Source: Bacillus safensis FO-36b
GTDB lineage: Bacteria; Bacillota; Bacilli; Bacillales; Bacillaceae
Assembly (NCBI RefSeq): GCF_000691165.1
Contig: NZ_ASJD01000002.1
Coordinates: forward strand, 186,001-250,000
DNA: 64,000 nucleotides
Direction: 5' to 3'
Below the pieces are notes generated by a model. That model saw only the letters and a program-made list of their open reading frames with translations, made no database searches and was not told the DNA's origin. This document shows positions 9,899-18,687 of the stretch, one piece after another. The number at the start of each line of letters is the position of its first letter. Positions within the stretch are counted from its first letter, which is position 1. The translations under genes and the position numbers were made by a program.

Positions 9899-9907
9899 TG
9901 CTATAAT
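9899..9907 (+). promoter_or_regulatory. Extended -10 promoter of yvpB
   Basis: TGCTATAAT is a perfect extended -10 (TG-N-TATAAT), about 35 nt before the GTG start. No matching -35 was found, which an extended -10 can tolerate. Confidence 0.55.
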
Positions 9908-9941
9908 ACTTAAAAATATTGAATAACACAGGAGATTAACA

Positions 9942-10730
9942 GTGAAGTTCATCCAGACATTCATCTTAACTTTGTTGTGCGCATGTCTTGTTTATTTCGG
10001 CTTTATATACGTTTCGCAAATCGATCAAGTCAAGAAAACAGCTTCGCCGCAAAAAGCAGCAAAAGAAAACGATACGGCACTTGCAGCTGAAGAAACTCGT
10101 TCAACGAAAAAAGCAGAAACCACACATCATTCATTAAAAGGAAGCAAAAAAGCCATGGACGTCATCCTCTACAATCAAATGGATGCGCCAAGGCTTTATA
10201 ACGGATGCGAAGTCACGAGCTTAGCGATGCTGCTTCATTACAGCGGCTATGAGCATGTAACGAAAAACAAGTTGGCAAATGAAGTAAAACGTGTTCCGCT
10301 CAATTATGAAAATGGCTTAAAAGGAGACCCTCATGACGGGTTTGTAGGCGATATGGAGAATGGGCCGGGTCTTGGTGTTTACCACGAACCGATTTATCAG
10401 CTTGCGAAAAAATATGCAGGCGATCAAGTTGTCGACTTAACCGGAAAGCCTGTTAAAAAGGCCATCTATCAATCACTTGAAAAGGGCTATCCTGTCTGGG
10501 TGATTACGACATCCACCTTTGACAAAACAGATAACATCGAAACTTGGAATACACCGAATGGCAAAATAAATGTAAGCTTTAATATGCATAGCGTGGTCAT
10601 CACAGGCTATGACAAGGAGCATGTCTACTTGAATAACCCCTATGGAGAAAAGAATCAAAAAGTCGACCGTGATCAGTTTGAAGATTCTTGGGAACAGATG
10701 GGCAGTCAGGCGATTATCATTAAAGCGTAA
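9942..10730 (+). CDS. yvpB: Membrane-anchored C39-like cysteine peptidase domain protein, YvpB-like
   Basis: 262 aa from GTG 9942, with AGGAGA 6 nt upstream. A signal or anchor helix spans residues 6-26, followed by a Lys/Ala/Glu-rich linker to about residue 65, then a papain-fold domain of the C39_2 type. Candidate catalytic residues are Cys in NGCEVTSLAMLL (about residue 89), His in NMHSVVITGYD (about 216) and Asn/Asp in VYLNNPYG. Substrate unknown. B. subtilis has yvpB beside hisZ in the same divergent layout. Confidence 0.8.
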   Translation: MKFIQTFILTLLCACLVYFGFIYVSQIDQVKKTASPQKAAKENDTALAAEETRSTKKAETTHHSLKGSKKAMDVILYNQMDAPRLYNGCEVTSLAMLLHYSGYEHVTKNKLANEVKRVPLNYENGLKGDPHDGFVGDMENGPGLGVYHEPIYQLAKKYAGDQVVDLTGKPVKKAIYQSLEKGYPVWVITTSTFDKTDNIETWNTPNGKINVSFNMHSVVITGYDKEHVYLNNPYGEKNQKVDRDQFEDSWEQMGSQAIIIKA

Positions 10731-10764
10731 AAAAACAACCTCTATCCGCATAGAGGTTGTTTTT
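10731..10764. terminator. Bidirectional terminator between yvpB and the DsbA-like gene
   Basis: AAACAACCTCTAT / ATAGAGGTTGTTT is a perfect stem with a 4-nt loop, flanked by A and T runs on both sides, so it serves the convergent genes. Confidence 0.92.
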
Positions 10765-10771
10765 GAATGAT

Positions 10772-11404
10772 TTATTTTTCTAGTAATTCCTTCAGGCGGT
10801 CTTCAAGCTTTTCAGCTGTCATCGCACCTCCGCCCAGGCTAAAGTATTCTTCCCCTCTTTTTAATAAAAGTGTAGGATAGCCGTTCACCTGAAGTTGATG
10901 AACCTTCGCAAAGTCGGCATACGCATCATTCATCGCTTCTTTTGTTTTCATGCGTTCAATGACTGCGTCAGGATCAAGATGATGCGCCAAAGCGATCTCC
11001 CGATACGTTTCTTCATCACTCAGGCTTTTTCCGTCTTGATAAAAAGCCTTTTGCATCGATGAAGCCAAGTGCAATGCGCGCTCAGGTGCGATGGATCTTA
11101 ATGCAGAAAAACCAATGGCCGCAGCTTCAGAGTCTAAAAGAAACGTTCCGTTTGCTAGCAGCTCCTGATAACGTTCACCAAACTCGACACCAGTCAGCTG
11201 ACTAATACGCTGATTTGCTTCTGAAATGTGTGGATAATCCTTTATTGGAAGACTTCTTTCCCCTACAAATAAACCACCCGACACAAGTGTTAATGATATC
11301 TCCGGATGATTTTCATGCAAAGTGCGGATACTGTTTGAAAATCCATAACACCAGCCACAATATGCATCCCATACATAGATGAAAGACAATTCTTGCTCAT
11401 TCAT
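10772..11404 (-). CDS. DsbA-family thiol oxidoreductase (FrnE-like)
   Basis: 210 aa with a thioredoxin fold containing the helical insertion typical of DsbA/FrnE proteins. The active-site pair is Cys16-Cys19 in DAYCGWCYGFSNSI, and the cis-proline loop is NGYPTLLLKRG (about residue 180). There is no signal peptide, so it is likely cytosolic. GGGGAG lies upstream of ATG 11404. It lies 45 nt downstream of the YwnB-like gene and may be co-transcribed with it. A role in thiol or xenobiotic chemistry is inferred from family and neighbours. Confidence 0.8.
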   Translation of the reverse strand: MNEQELSFIYVWDAYCGWCYGFSNSIRTLHENHPEISLTLVSGGLFVGERSLPIKDYPHISEANQRISQLTGVEFGERYQELLANGTFLLDSEAAAIGFSALRSIAPERALHLASSMQKAFYQDGKSLSDEETYREIALAHHLDPDAVIERMKTKEAMNDAYADFAKVHQLQVNGYPTLLLKRGEEYFSLGGGAMTAEKLEDRLKELLEK

Positions 11405-11449
11405 ACGTTAGACTCCCCATTTATCATTTTTAGGCGGTCATGAAACTGC

Positions 11450-12091
11450 TTATTCAGCTTCAGATACAACGGTAAAACGTTCTCCAACATGGGCTGCCTG
11501 CTCCACCTCATCAACCAGCGCAATGGCGTAGTCAGCATAGCTCACATAGCTGTCACCTTTAGAATTGACAATCAGATGGTCTTTCCCTTTCACGTAAGAA
11601 CCTGTACGTTTGCCAGCTGGATTAAAGAATGCAGCTGGACTGAGGAAGGTCCATTTTAATCCCTCTGTCTGTTGAAGATCTTTTAGGTTTTCTCCTTGCT
11701 GTGAAGCCGTAGCAGCATATTCTTTAGGAAACTCTGGTGTGTCCACTAGTCTTGTTGTTTTCGCCTCATCTACAAATAGACTTCCTGCTCCGCCCACAAC
11801 GATCAAACGAGTCTCAGGTGCCTCTTTTAAAATATCGATCATCTTTTTCCCAGCTTCTACGTGCAGGTGCTCTTTTCCAGCAGGTGCGCCAAATGCATTT
11901 ACAATCACATCAAAGCCTTTGATGTCTTCTGCTTGCAAGTGAAACACATCCTTCTCAAGAACAGCTAGTGATGAATCTGTCACCTTTTGTGCATCTCGGA
12001 CGATCGCCGTTACTTCATGTCCTCTTGATTGAGCCTCTTTCACAATTTCTTGTCCTGCTTTACCTGTTGCGCCAATAATTCCAATTTTCAT
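11450..12091 (-). CDS. ywnB: NAD(P)-binding atypical SDR, YwnB-like
   Basis: 213 aa. The Rossmann motif GIIGATGKAGQEIVKEA opens the protein, and Arg32 in IVRDAQK suggests NADP preference. LIVVGGAGSLFVD follows strand 4, with PAAFFNPAGKRTG in the substrate region. It belongs to the NmrA/flavin-reductase-like atypical short-chain dehydrogenases; substrate unknown. AGGAGG precedes ATG 12091. B. subtilis has ywnA and ywnB adjacent, as here, and an inverted repeat like the one at the ywnA promoter lies just upstream. Confidence 0.72.
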   Translation of the reverse strand: MKIGIIGATGKAGQEIVKEAQSRGHEVTAIVRDAQKVTDSSLAVLEKDVFHLQAEDIKGFDVIVNAFGAPAGKEHLHVEAGKKMIDILKEAPETRLIVVGGAGSLFVDEAKTTRLVDTPEFPKEYAATASQQGENLKDLQQTEGLKWTFLSPAAFFNPAGKRTGSYVKGKDHLIVNSKGDSYVSYADYAIALVDEVEQAAHVGERFTVVSEAE

Positions 12092-12134
12092 GTTAACTCC
12101 TCCTGCAATATGGTTTTATGTTGATAAAGAAAGG

Positions 12135-12153
12135 TGTAACTAATACGGTTACA
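12135..12153. promoter_or_regulatory. Inverted-repeat operator upstream of the YwnB-like gene
   Basis: TGTAAC-N7-GTTACA is a perfect 6-7-6 palindrome 44 nt before the ywnB start. The same half-sites with the same spacing overlap the ywnA promoter at 12624-12642, so both are probably bound by the Rrf2 regulator encoded between them. Confidence 0.75.
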
Positions 12154-12178
12154 ACAGAGGTAAAAAAAATTGAATAGA

Positions 12179-12607
12179 TCATCCAATTTTTTTGATTAGC
12201 ACATGCGTTAGTTCACTTAATTTGATCTCAGCAAGTACTTGCTCCATCGCACTTTGAGCGCGGCATAAAATTAATTCAAGCACCGCTTGAATATTTGCAC
12301 CGATCGGACAGTCAGGATTTGGGCTTTCATGAATTTGAAACAATTCTCCCTCATCCACGACTTCAACCGCTTTATACACATCGAGCAGTGTGATGTCGTC
12401 TTCACTGCGGTTCAGCTGAGAACCGCCTTTGCCAAGACTCGTTGAGATTAGGCCAGCTTTTTTTAATTTACTCATAATGCGGCGGATGACCACTGGGTTT
12501 GTATTCACACTTCCCGCGATATCCTCCGATGTCTGTAATGATCCTTTTTCAAGTGATAGCAAGGCCAGAATATGGACAGCGACAGTAAATCTGCTGCTGA
12601 TTTTCAT
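12179..12607 (-). CDS. ywnA: Rrf2-family transcriptional regulator, YwnA-like
   Basis: 142 aa. An N-terminal winged helix (MKISSRFTVAVHILALLSLE, then the recognition segment NTNPVVIRRIMSKLKKAGLI) is followed by the wing GKGGSQLN and a dimer helix. Only Cys100 and Cys114 remain (PDCPIG, LILCRAQ), not the three-cysteine cluster of Fe-S Rrf2 proteins such as IscR, so it probably senses by a single thiol or a ligand. Its own promoter carries a matching operator, indicating autoregulation. Confidence 0.82.
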   Translation of the reverse strand: MKISSRFTVAVHILALLSLEKGSLQTSEDIAGSVNTNPVVIRRIMSKLKKAGLISTSLGKGGSQLNRSEDDITLLDVYKAVEVVDEGELFQIHESPNPDCPIGANIQAVLELILCRAQSAMEQVLAEIKLSELTHVLIKKIG

Positions 12608-12623
12608 GTTTTCTCACCTCTGT

Positions 12624-12659
12624 TGTAATCATTATAGTTACACCATGTCACATTGTCAA
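12624..12659 (-). promoter_or_regulatory. ywnA promoter with overlapping operator
   Basis: On the minus strand TTGACA (12654-12659), a 17-nt spacer and TATAAT (12631-12636) form a perfect SigA promoter. The inverted repeat TGTAAC-N7-ATTACA (12624-12642) covers the -10, a classic repression layout. Confidence 0.85.
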
Positions 12660-12660
12660 C

Positions 12661-12689
12661 AAAAAAGTCTGCCGAGCTACTCAGCAGAC
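12661..12689 (-). terminator. Terminator at the end of yvoF
   Basis: Minus strand: GTCTGC / GCAGAC stem with an 11-nt loop followed by TTTTTT. It overlaps the last codons of yvoF and ends the hprK operon. Confidence 0.82.
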
Positions 12690-13195
12690 GTAGATTGACG
12701 TGCTTCCATTTCTTCTTTCGTATAAATCATGCGCATTGGATTTCCTCCAACAAATGAGCCTGCTGGCACATCCTTATGAACAAGTGTACCAGCCGATACG
12801 ATCGCACCATCCCCAATGGTCACACCAGGTAAAATAGTTGAATTAGCTCCAATTAAAACTTCATCACCAATATAGACTTCCCCAAGTCTGTACTCTTTAA
12901 TCAAATACTCATGGGACAAGATGGTCGTATTATAGCCGATCACACTATTTCGACCGACAGTGATTTTCTCAGGAAACATCAGATCAACCATCACCATTAA
13001 GGCGAACGCCGTATCCTCGCCGACCTTCATACGAAGGAAGGTTCGGTATATCCAATTTTTCATTCCCATAAAAGGCGTGTACCTTGCCATTTGAATAAAA
13101 ATGAAGTTTTTCACCACTTTGAAAAAGGGAACTGTCCGATAGACTTGCCGCAGTGAATTGACCCCTTTTACAGGATAACGATCTGTTTTTCTCAA
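12677..13195 (-). CDS. yvoF: Acetyltransferase of the left-handed beta-helix family, YvoF
   Basis: 172 aa from TTG 13195 (GGAG eight nt upstream, inside the end of ppaX), the length of B. subtilis YvoF. The frame open to 13228 lacks a ribosome site. Hexapeptide repeats (ITVGRNSVIGYNTTI, VYIGDEVLIGANSTI, VTIGDGAIVSAGTLV) form the left-handed helix of the maltose/galactoside O-acetyltransferase group, ending in GNPMRMI. The acetyl acceptor is unknown. Last gene of the hprK operon. Confidence 0.85.
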   Translation of the reverse strand: MRKTDRYPVKGVNSLRQVYRTVPFFKVVKNFIFIQMARYTPFMGMKNWIYRTFLRMKVGEDTAFALMVMVDLMFPEKITVGRNSVIGYNTTILSHEYLIKEYRLGEVYIGDEVLIGANSTILPGVTIGDGAIVSAGTLVHKDVPAGSFVGGNPMRMIYTKEEMEARQSTSAE

Positions 13196-13196
13196 C

Positions 13197-13847
13197 TTAA
13201 TCAGCTCCAACAATCGCCAGGAGATCACTCATTTTCTTCAGCATGAAATCAGGGCGATGCTTTAAAAGCGCCTCTTCTCCCTTAATCGACCAAGCAACAC
13301 CTGCCGTTTTTGTCCCTGCCGCTTGACCAGACAAAATATCGTGATAATTATCACCGACCATCACCGCTTCATGCGGATCACTGCCAAGCTTTGATAATGC
13401 CAGCTGAACAGGCTCCGGATGCGGCTTCTCATTTTGCACATCATCGAGCGTCACAATGACCTCAAAGAACGGCTCTAAACCGGTCAGCTTCAATCCCATT
13501 AAAACCGTATCCCGTATCTTCGTTGTGACAATACCGAGCTTAAATCCTCGATCCTGCAGGACTTTCAATGTGTCGATAACGGTCTCATATTCAGTCACAA
13601 GCAGATCATGCTGCTTATGATTAAACGTGCGGTACATCTGAATCATATCATCCGTCAAATCAGGGTCCATCGCAGAGAATGTATCAAACAAGGACGGACC
13701 AATGAAATGAAGAATATCCTCACGGCTGTACTGACCAGGGTAATAATGATCCAGCGTATGCTGAAATGAAGCAATAATTAATTCATTTGTATTGATTAAT
13801 GTGCCATCTAAATCAAATAGCACTGTGTTGATCGTCGATTCGTTCAT
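13197..13847 (-). CDS. ppaX: Pyrophosphatase PpaX (HAD family)
   Basis: 216 aa, identical in length to B. subtilis PpaX, which hydrolyses the pyrophosphate released when HprK/P dephosphorylates HPr-Ser-P. The HAD motifs are all present: [10 protein letters not shown] (nucleophile Asp11, acid Asp13), GIVTTK (motif II), KPHPEP (Lys) and MVGDNYHDI (acidic pair). It overlaps yvoD by 4 nt. The operon with hprK supports the assignment. Confidence 0.95.
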   Translation of the reverse strand: MNESTINTVLFDLDGTLINTNELIIASFQHTLDHYYPGQYSREDILHFIGPSLFDTFSAMDPDLTDDMIQMYRTFNHKQHDLLVTEYETVIDTLKVLQDRGFKLGIVTTKIRDTVLMGLKLTGLEPFFEVIVTLDDVQNEKPHPEPVQLALSKLGSDPHEAVMVGDNYHDILSGQAAGTKTAGVAWSIKGEEALLKHRPDFMLKKMSDLLAIVGAD

Positions 13848-14788
13848 ATGGCTTCCTTTCTAACAGCTGCAAGTTCCCGCTTCCGCCAAATATAGCTAAT
13901 AGCAGCTGTCAATAAAATTGCAGAAATCAGGCGGATGACAAGAAGCGGCCATACTGGAATACCAAGTGGTATAAAAATCAGCGTATCTTCGACCACCGCA
14001 TGGCAGGCAACGAGGAAAATAAAGGCAAGAGTTAAGTCCTTTTTACTCACACCGTCCTCTTCCACTGCCTTCATCATCACGCCGGCTCCGTACGCCAGAC
14101 CAATCGTTAATCCAGCCACCATCGTCATAGATGTATTTTCTTTCATTCCAAGCATTCTAGTAAAAGGTGACAGCCACTTAGACAGTGTATGAAGCCACCC
14201 TAAATCTCTCATGAATTGAATGATGACCATGAGAGGGATGACGATACAGGCGAGCTGGAGCACACCGAGTACAGCTTTTTGTAAAGCAAGCAGGACGATC
14301 ATGTACCAGCTGGAAGGCACATCAGCCGCCTGAGCTGCCGTCAGTAGTCCATATTGCGCCGGCTCCTCGCCTCCCTGCCAAACGAGATGAATGACAATAG
14401 CCGAAATAACAGCAAGACTGATTCTGACCAACAAAATCACAGATACTCTCAGTCCAACCTTTGCTGCCACTGTCGATTCGATGATCAGGTTATGGCAAAA
14501 GGACAGCATCACTGCCAAAATAAACACTTCCTTCACAGGAAGCTCTAATGTCAAAATGGCCGCAATCCCCGCATACAAGTTCAGCATGTTTCCTAATACA
14601 AGCGGAATAGCCGCTTCTCCCGAAAGACCAAACACCCCCATAAATGGCCGAATGAATTGTATGATCCAACCCATTACAGGCGTATGCTGCAAGATACTGA
14701 CGAGAATGGTAACTGGAAAGATGACTTTGCCAAGTGTCCAAGTTGTCGATAGCCCTGCCTTCAAGCCGTTTTTCCATGTCTCTCCCAT
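13844..14788 (-). CDS. yvoD: Nucleoside-recognition (Gate-domain) membrane protein YvoD
   Basis: 314 aa polytopic protein with about eight hydrophobic segments and two Gate-like repeats: [20 protein letters not shown] near residue 60 and [20 protein letters not shown] near 220. ATG 14788 follows GGGGGG at 9-10 nt. The transported substrate is unknown. It sits between lgt and ppaX as in B. subtilis. Confidence 0.88.
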   Translation of the reverse strand: MGETWKNGLKAGLSTTWTLGKVIFPVTILVSILQHTPVMGWIIQFIRPFMGVFGLSGEAAIPLVLGNMLNLYAGIAAILTLELPVKEVFILAVMLSFCHNLIIESTVAAKVGLRVSVILLVRISLAVISAIVIHLVWQGGEEPAQYGLLTAAQAADVPSSWYMIVLLALQKAVLGVLQLACIVIPLMVIIQFMRDLGWLHTLSKWLSPFTRMLGMKENTSMTMVAGLTIGLAYGAGVMMKAVEEDGVSKKDLTLAFIFLVACHAVVEDTLIFIPLGIPVWPLLVIRLISAILLTAAISYIWRKRELAAVRKEAI

Positions 14789-14807
14789 CTCTTATGATCC
14801 CCCCTGC

Positions 14808-15632
14808 TTAATTCGATGAGTTGTTCTCTTTATACGGAATCGATGCGTATCCTTTCATTCTTCTAAAGAAAATCAGTAGAACAGCCACTACGAATATCGC
14901 AATCGAAATCATCTGTGCGATTCGAAGATGCTCTGTCAGCATTAAACTGTCTGTTCTCATCCCTTCTATGAAGAAACGGCCGATTGAATACCAAATTAAA
15001 TAAGACAAGAAGATTTCGCCTCTTCTCAGCGATGTTCTGCGTAATAAAATCAATATGACAACACCGGCAAGATTCCAGAATGATTCGTATAAGAACGTCG
15101 GGTGATAATAGGTCCCATCAATATACATTTGATTAATGATAAACTCAGGCAGATGCAAATTTTCTAAAAAGGTTCTTGAAACCGCCTCACCGTGCGCTTC
15201 TTGGTTAATAAAGTTCCCCCAGCGCCCAATTGCCTGCGCTAGTAAAATACTAGGTGCTGCGACGTCAGCTATTTTCCAAAAGGATACCTTTCTCACTTTT
15301 GTAAAAACGATGGCTGTCAGCACGGCACCGATCAGCCCGCCGTGAATCGCAATTCCACCATTCCAAATTTTAATGATTTCGTTTGGGTGCTGCTGATAGT
15401 AATCCCATTCGAAAGATACATAATAAATTCGTGCACAAATAATGGCTATTGGAATGGCAAATAAGATTAAGTCAATAAACATATCTTTATCGATTCCTCT
15501 TTTTTCACATTCTCTCAGTGCGAGCCAGAGTCCAAGCAAGGCCCCGACCCCAATAATCACACCATACCAATGAACCGAAATAGGTCCAAGCTGAAAAGCA
15601 ATCGGATCAATTGGCTGAATTGCTTCGTTCAT
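14808..15632 (-). CDS. lgt: Prolipoprotein diacylglyceryl transferase Lgt
   Basis: 274 aa membrane enzyme that attaches diacylglycerol from phosphatidylglycerol to the lipobox cysteine of prolipoproteins. About seven transmembrane helices. The Lgt signature is [17 protein letters not shown] (about residues 136-152) with its essential Arg, and the catalytic-region His is in AIHGGLIGA (about 95-103). HPTFLYES and [13 protein letters not shown] complete the family pattern. AGGAG precedes ATG 15632. Substrates in this window include CccB and the lipoprotein at 36.4 kb. Confidence 0.96.
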   Translation of the reverse strand: MNEAIQPIDPIAFQLGPISVHWYGVIIGVGALLGLWLALRECEKRGIDKDMFIDLILFAIPIAIICARIYYVSFEWDYYQQHPNEIIKIWNGGIAIHGGLIGAVLTAIVFTKVRKVSFWKIADVAAPSILLAQAIGRWGNFINQEAHGEAVSRTFLENLHLPEFIINQMYIDGTYYHPTFLYESFWNLAGVVILILLRRTSLRRGEIFLSYLIWYSIGRFFIEGMRTDSLMLTEHLRIAQMISIAIFVVAVLLIFFRRMKGYASIPYKENNSSN

Positions 15633-15643
15633 ATAGTCAACTC

Positions 15644-16576
15644 CTATTCATCCTGGCCATTGTCTTCAATGACATCGGCAAGTTTACTTGTAAATTGTTC
15701 TGCTGCATTATGTCCCATACGTTTCAGCCTGAAGTTCATCGCAGCCACCTCAATGATGACAGCTAAGTTTCGACCTGGCCGTACAGGGATCGTCAGCTTC
15801 GGCACATCTGTATCGATGATGCGCATTTTCTCTTCTTCAAGTCCTAAACGATCATACTGTTTGCCTTGTTCCCAAAGCTCAAGGTTCATTACAATCGTAA
15901 TTCTCTTATAGCTTCTAACAGCGCCTGCTCCAAATAAGGTCATCACATTAATAATACCTAACCCGCGGATTTCCAAAAGATGTTCAATCAGCTCTGGTGC
16001 GCTCCCGACTAATGTATCCTGATCCTCTTGACGGATTTCCACGCAATCGTCTGCGACAAGCCGATGTCCCCTCTTCACTAATTCTAAGGCTGTTTCACTT
16101 TTTCCTACTCCGCTTTTCCCAATTAATAATACACCTACACCATATACATCTACGAGCACACCATGAATAGCAGTCGTTGGTGCAAGCTTACTTTCTAAAA
16201 AGTTGGTCAATCGACTCGAAAGTCTTGTCGTTTTTAGGCTAGATCGTAAAACGGGCACGCCATTTTCATTTGATGCTTCGATTAATTCCTTCGGGACATC
16301 ACGATCTCGTGACAAAATAATCGCAGGGGTAATATCTGTACAAAGAGACATCATTCTCTGCTTTCGTTCGCGTTCTGGGAGCTGTTCAAAAAAAGAAAGC
16401 TCTGTTTTCCCTAAAAGTTGAACTCTTTCTTTTGGGTAATATGTAAAATAACCAGCCATTTCAATACCTGGTCTGGAAAGATCACTGATTGTAATGGGAC
16501 GATTAATCCCTTCTTCCCCACTTACCAGTTCAAGATGAAATTGTTCCATTATGTCCTTCGTACGAACTTTCGGCAC
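15644..16576 (-). CDS. hprK: HPr kinase/phosphorylase HprK
   Basis: 310 aa from GTG 16576 with AAAGGAGG upstream; this matches the B. subtilis length, whereas the frame open to 16597 does not. It phosphorylates HPr and Crh at Ser46 in response to glycolytic metabolites, which drives CcpA-dependent catabolite repression. The P-loop is [12 protein letters not shown] (about residues 154-165) and the HprK signature is [17 protein letters not shown] (about 200). First gene of the hprK-lgt-yvoD-ppaX-yvoF operon. Confidence 0.96.
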   Translation of the reverse strand: MPKVRTKDIMEQFHLELVSGEEGINRPITISDLSRPGIEMAGYFTYYPKERVQLLGKTELSFFEQLPERERKQRMMSLCTDITPAIILSRDRDVPKELIEASNENGVPVLRSSLKTTRLSSRLTNFLESKLAPTTAIHGVLVDVYGVGVLLIGKSGVGKSETALELVKRGHRLVADDCVEIRQEDQDTLVGSAPELIEHLLEIRGLGIINVMTLFGAGAVRSYKRITIVMNLELWEQGKQYDRLGLEEEKMRIIDTDVPKLTIPVRPGRNLAVIIEVAAMNFRLKRMGHNAAEQFTSKLADVIEDNGQDE

Positions 16577-16620
16577 GCTTCTTCCTCCTTTTATCACAGG
16601 CGATTCAGAAATACAGCTCT

Positions 16621-16648
16621 ATTTTATCACTTTCAATGATGAACCCAA
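16621..16648 (-). promoter_or_regulatory. hprK operon promoter
   Basis: Minus strand TTGGGT (16643-16648), 16-nt spacer, TAAAAT (16621-16626), about 45 nt before the GTG start. Acceptable SigA match. Confidence 0.55.
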
Positions 16649-16683
16649 AACAGTATTTTATCCTGTTCCTGTTTGACCGCCCT

Positions 16684-16700
16684 AACTGGTATAGACAACT
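16684..16700. promoter_or_regulatory. NagR (YvoA) operator, dre-type site
   Basis: AACTGGTATAGACAACT closely resembles the dre sites bound by NagR/YvoA in front of nagA in B. subtilis. It lies 54 nt before nagA, just after a TTGACC -35-like element (16673-16678), so binding should block nagAB-nagR transcription until an amino-sugar phosphate releases the repressor. Confidence 0.78.
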
Positions 16701-16753
16701 ATACTTAAAAAGAGTAAACTTAAAGTAAAGATAACGAATAAGGGGGCTCAAAC

Positions 16754-17947
16754 ATGAGCGGTTCTTTATTGCTCTCCAATATTCATATTGTGACAAAGAC
16801 AAAGATCATTGAAAACGGTTTTGTCGGTTTACGCGATGGCAAGATTGACTATATTTCAACATCTCCACCGACAGGAAATTATGAAAAAGTATATATTTCC
16901 CGGGAAAACTTTTATTTACTCCCTGGAATGATTGATATTCACATCCATGGCGGATATGGTGCAGACATGATGGATGCGACAGCAGAAGCAATGAATACAC
17001 TCGCTGACAACCTTCCGTCCGAAGGAACGACAAGTTTTTTAGCGACAACCATCACACAAAACCATCATGAGATTGAGCAGGCACTTAAAAATGTCGCTCA
17101 GTGGAAACAAAGTAATGAAGAACAAGCAGGAAGTCAGGCACAATGTATAGGAATCCACCTAGAAGGTCCATTTATTTCTAAAGATAAGGCAGGGGCACAG
17201 CCTGTTCAATGGATTAAACAGCCCGATATTCCGCTTTTTAAAAAATGGCTGGATGCTTCTGAACAGCTCATTCGAATTGTCACGTTTGCGCCTGAGGAAG
17301 ACACAGATTTTGCTTTCCTTTCCATGTTACAGGAAATGAACATGATCCCATCTATTGGACATACGAATGCCCATCATGACATGATGAATTTAGCAGCTAA
17401 GCATGGTGCACGCCATGTAACACACCTTTATAATGCACTGAGTTCGTTTCAGCATCGTGAACCGAATGCTGTAGGTGCTGCTCTTACGAATGAGAACCTT
17501 TATACCGAGCTGATCACAGATGGGATTCACTCCCACCCTCTTTCCATCAAGCTTGCGTATTTGGCAAAAGGAAGTGATCGTTTGATCATGATCACAGACT
17601 CAATGCGTGCAAAAGGTCTTGGGAATGGAACATACGAATTTGGCGGTCAGACGGTCACAGTCAGCGGCGAAAAAGCATTGCTGGACGATGGGACACTTGC
17701 AGGATCAATTTTGCGAATGAAAGATGGCGTCAAACGGATGAAACAGCTCACAAATTGTGAATGGACAGAGATTGCGAAGATGACCTCAACCAATGCAGCC
17801 GCTCAACTGGGTCTTGACCAACAGCTCGGTTCCATCGAAATTGGAAAAATAGCAGATTTGGTGATTTGGGATGAATCTGGTGAACTGATGATGACGATCT
17901 GCCGTGGACAAATCGTCTTTGAAAAAAAGGAGGCCAACCACTCATGA
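16754..17947 (+). CDS. nagA: N-acetylglucosamine-6-phosphate deacetylase NagA
   Basis: 397 aa amidohydrolase that deacetylates GlcNAc-6-P in the first cytosolic step after PTS uptake. Metal and active-site motifs are visible: DIHIHGGYG (about residue 58), HLEGPFIS (about 136), GHTNAH (about 199), THLYNALSSF (about 220) and the catalytic Asp in MITDSMRA (about 281). AGGGGG precedes the ATG. Its TGA overlaps the nagB start. Confidence 0.96.
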   Translation: MSGSLLLSNIHIVTKTKIIENGFVGLRDGKIDYISTSPPTGNYEKVYISRENFYLLPGMIDIHIHGGYGADMMDATAEAMNTLADNLPSEGTTSFLATTITQNHHEIEQALKNVAQWKQSNEEQAGSQAQCIGIHLEGPFISKDKAGAQPVQWIKQPDIPLFKKWLDASEQLIRIVTFAPEEDTDFAFLSMLQEMNMIPSIGHTNAHHDMMNLAAKHGARHVTHLYNALSSFQHREPNAVGAALTNENLYTELITDGIHSHPLSIKLAYLAKGSDRLIMITDSMRAKGLGNGTYEFGGQTVTVSGEKALLDDGTLAGSILRMKDGVKRMKQLTNCEWTEIAKMTSTNAAAQLGLDQQLGSIEIGKIADLVIWDESGELMMTICRGQIVFEKKEANHS

Positions 17948-18669
17948 ACATCATCGAATTTGAAAGCAAAGATCAATTAGGGAAAGAAGCAGCTGCCATT
18001 ATTGCAAGAACAATAGCTGCTAAACCCGATGCCGTACTCGGCCTAGCGACGGGAGGTACACCTATTGAAACTTACAAAGAGTTAATTCAACTTCATCAAG
18101 CGAATCAACTGTCTTTCAAGCAAACAAAAACAATCAATTTAGATGAATATGCAGGACTCAATCCAGAACACGAAAATAGTTATATGACCTACATGAAACG
18201 TCATTTATTTGACCATATTGATCTCCCTCAGGATCAGTATTTTCTTCCAAATGGCAAAGCAGCTCATTTAGAAAAGGAATGCTTAAGATATGACCAGCTC
18301 ATTGAGGATGTAGGCGGCATCGATCTTCAGCTCCTTGGAATCGGTCAAAATGGGCATATCGGTTTTAACGAACCAGGTACCCCTTTCAACTCAAAGACTC
18401 ATGTCGTGCAGTTAGATGAAAACACGAGACAGGCTAACGCAAGATACTTTTCTTCTATTGATGAGGTACCTACACATGCCATCACAATGGGAATCGCGAG
18501 CATTCTTTCAAGTAAAAAGATTCTCCTTCTTGCTTCGGGAAAATCAAAAGCGAAAGTGATACAATATTTAGAACGGGCAGAGATTCATCCGGACTTCCCA
18601 GCGTCTGCACTGAAACTTCATGAAGATGTAACGGTTATGATTGATCGAGAAGCTGGATCACTACGCTAA
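17944..18669 (+). CDS. nagB: Glucosamine-6-phosphate deaminase NagB
   Basis: 241 aa, converts glucosamine-6-phosphate to fructose-6-phosphate and ammonia. The sugar-phosphate loop LGLATGGTPIETYK, the catalytic Asp in TINLDEYAGL (about residue 67) and LLGIGQNGHIGFNEPG with the ring-opening His (about 138) are all present. This is the short Bacillus form without the allosteric C-terminal extension. It is coupled to nagA by a 4-nt overlap. Confidence 0.96.
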   Translation: MNIIEFESKDQLGKEAAAIIARTIAAKPDAVLGLATGGTPIETYKELIQLHQANQLSFKQTKTINLDEYAGLNPEHENSYMTYMKRHLFDHIDLPQDQYFLPNGKAAHLEKECLRYDQLIEDVGGIDLQLLGIGQNGHIGFNEPGTPFNSKTHVVQLDENTRQANARYFSSIDEVPTHAITMGIASILSSKKILLLASGKSKAKVIQYLERAEIHPDFPASALKLHEDVTVMIDREAGSLR

Positions 18670-18687
18670 AAACGAGAGGATTTTCAC

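Noticed and set aside
9709-9941. T-box or histidine leader peptide for the his operon
   Set aside because: Searched by eye for the T-box core, a terminator and His codon runs; none present.
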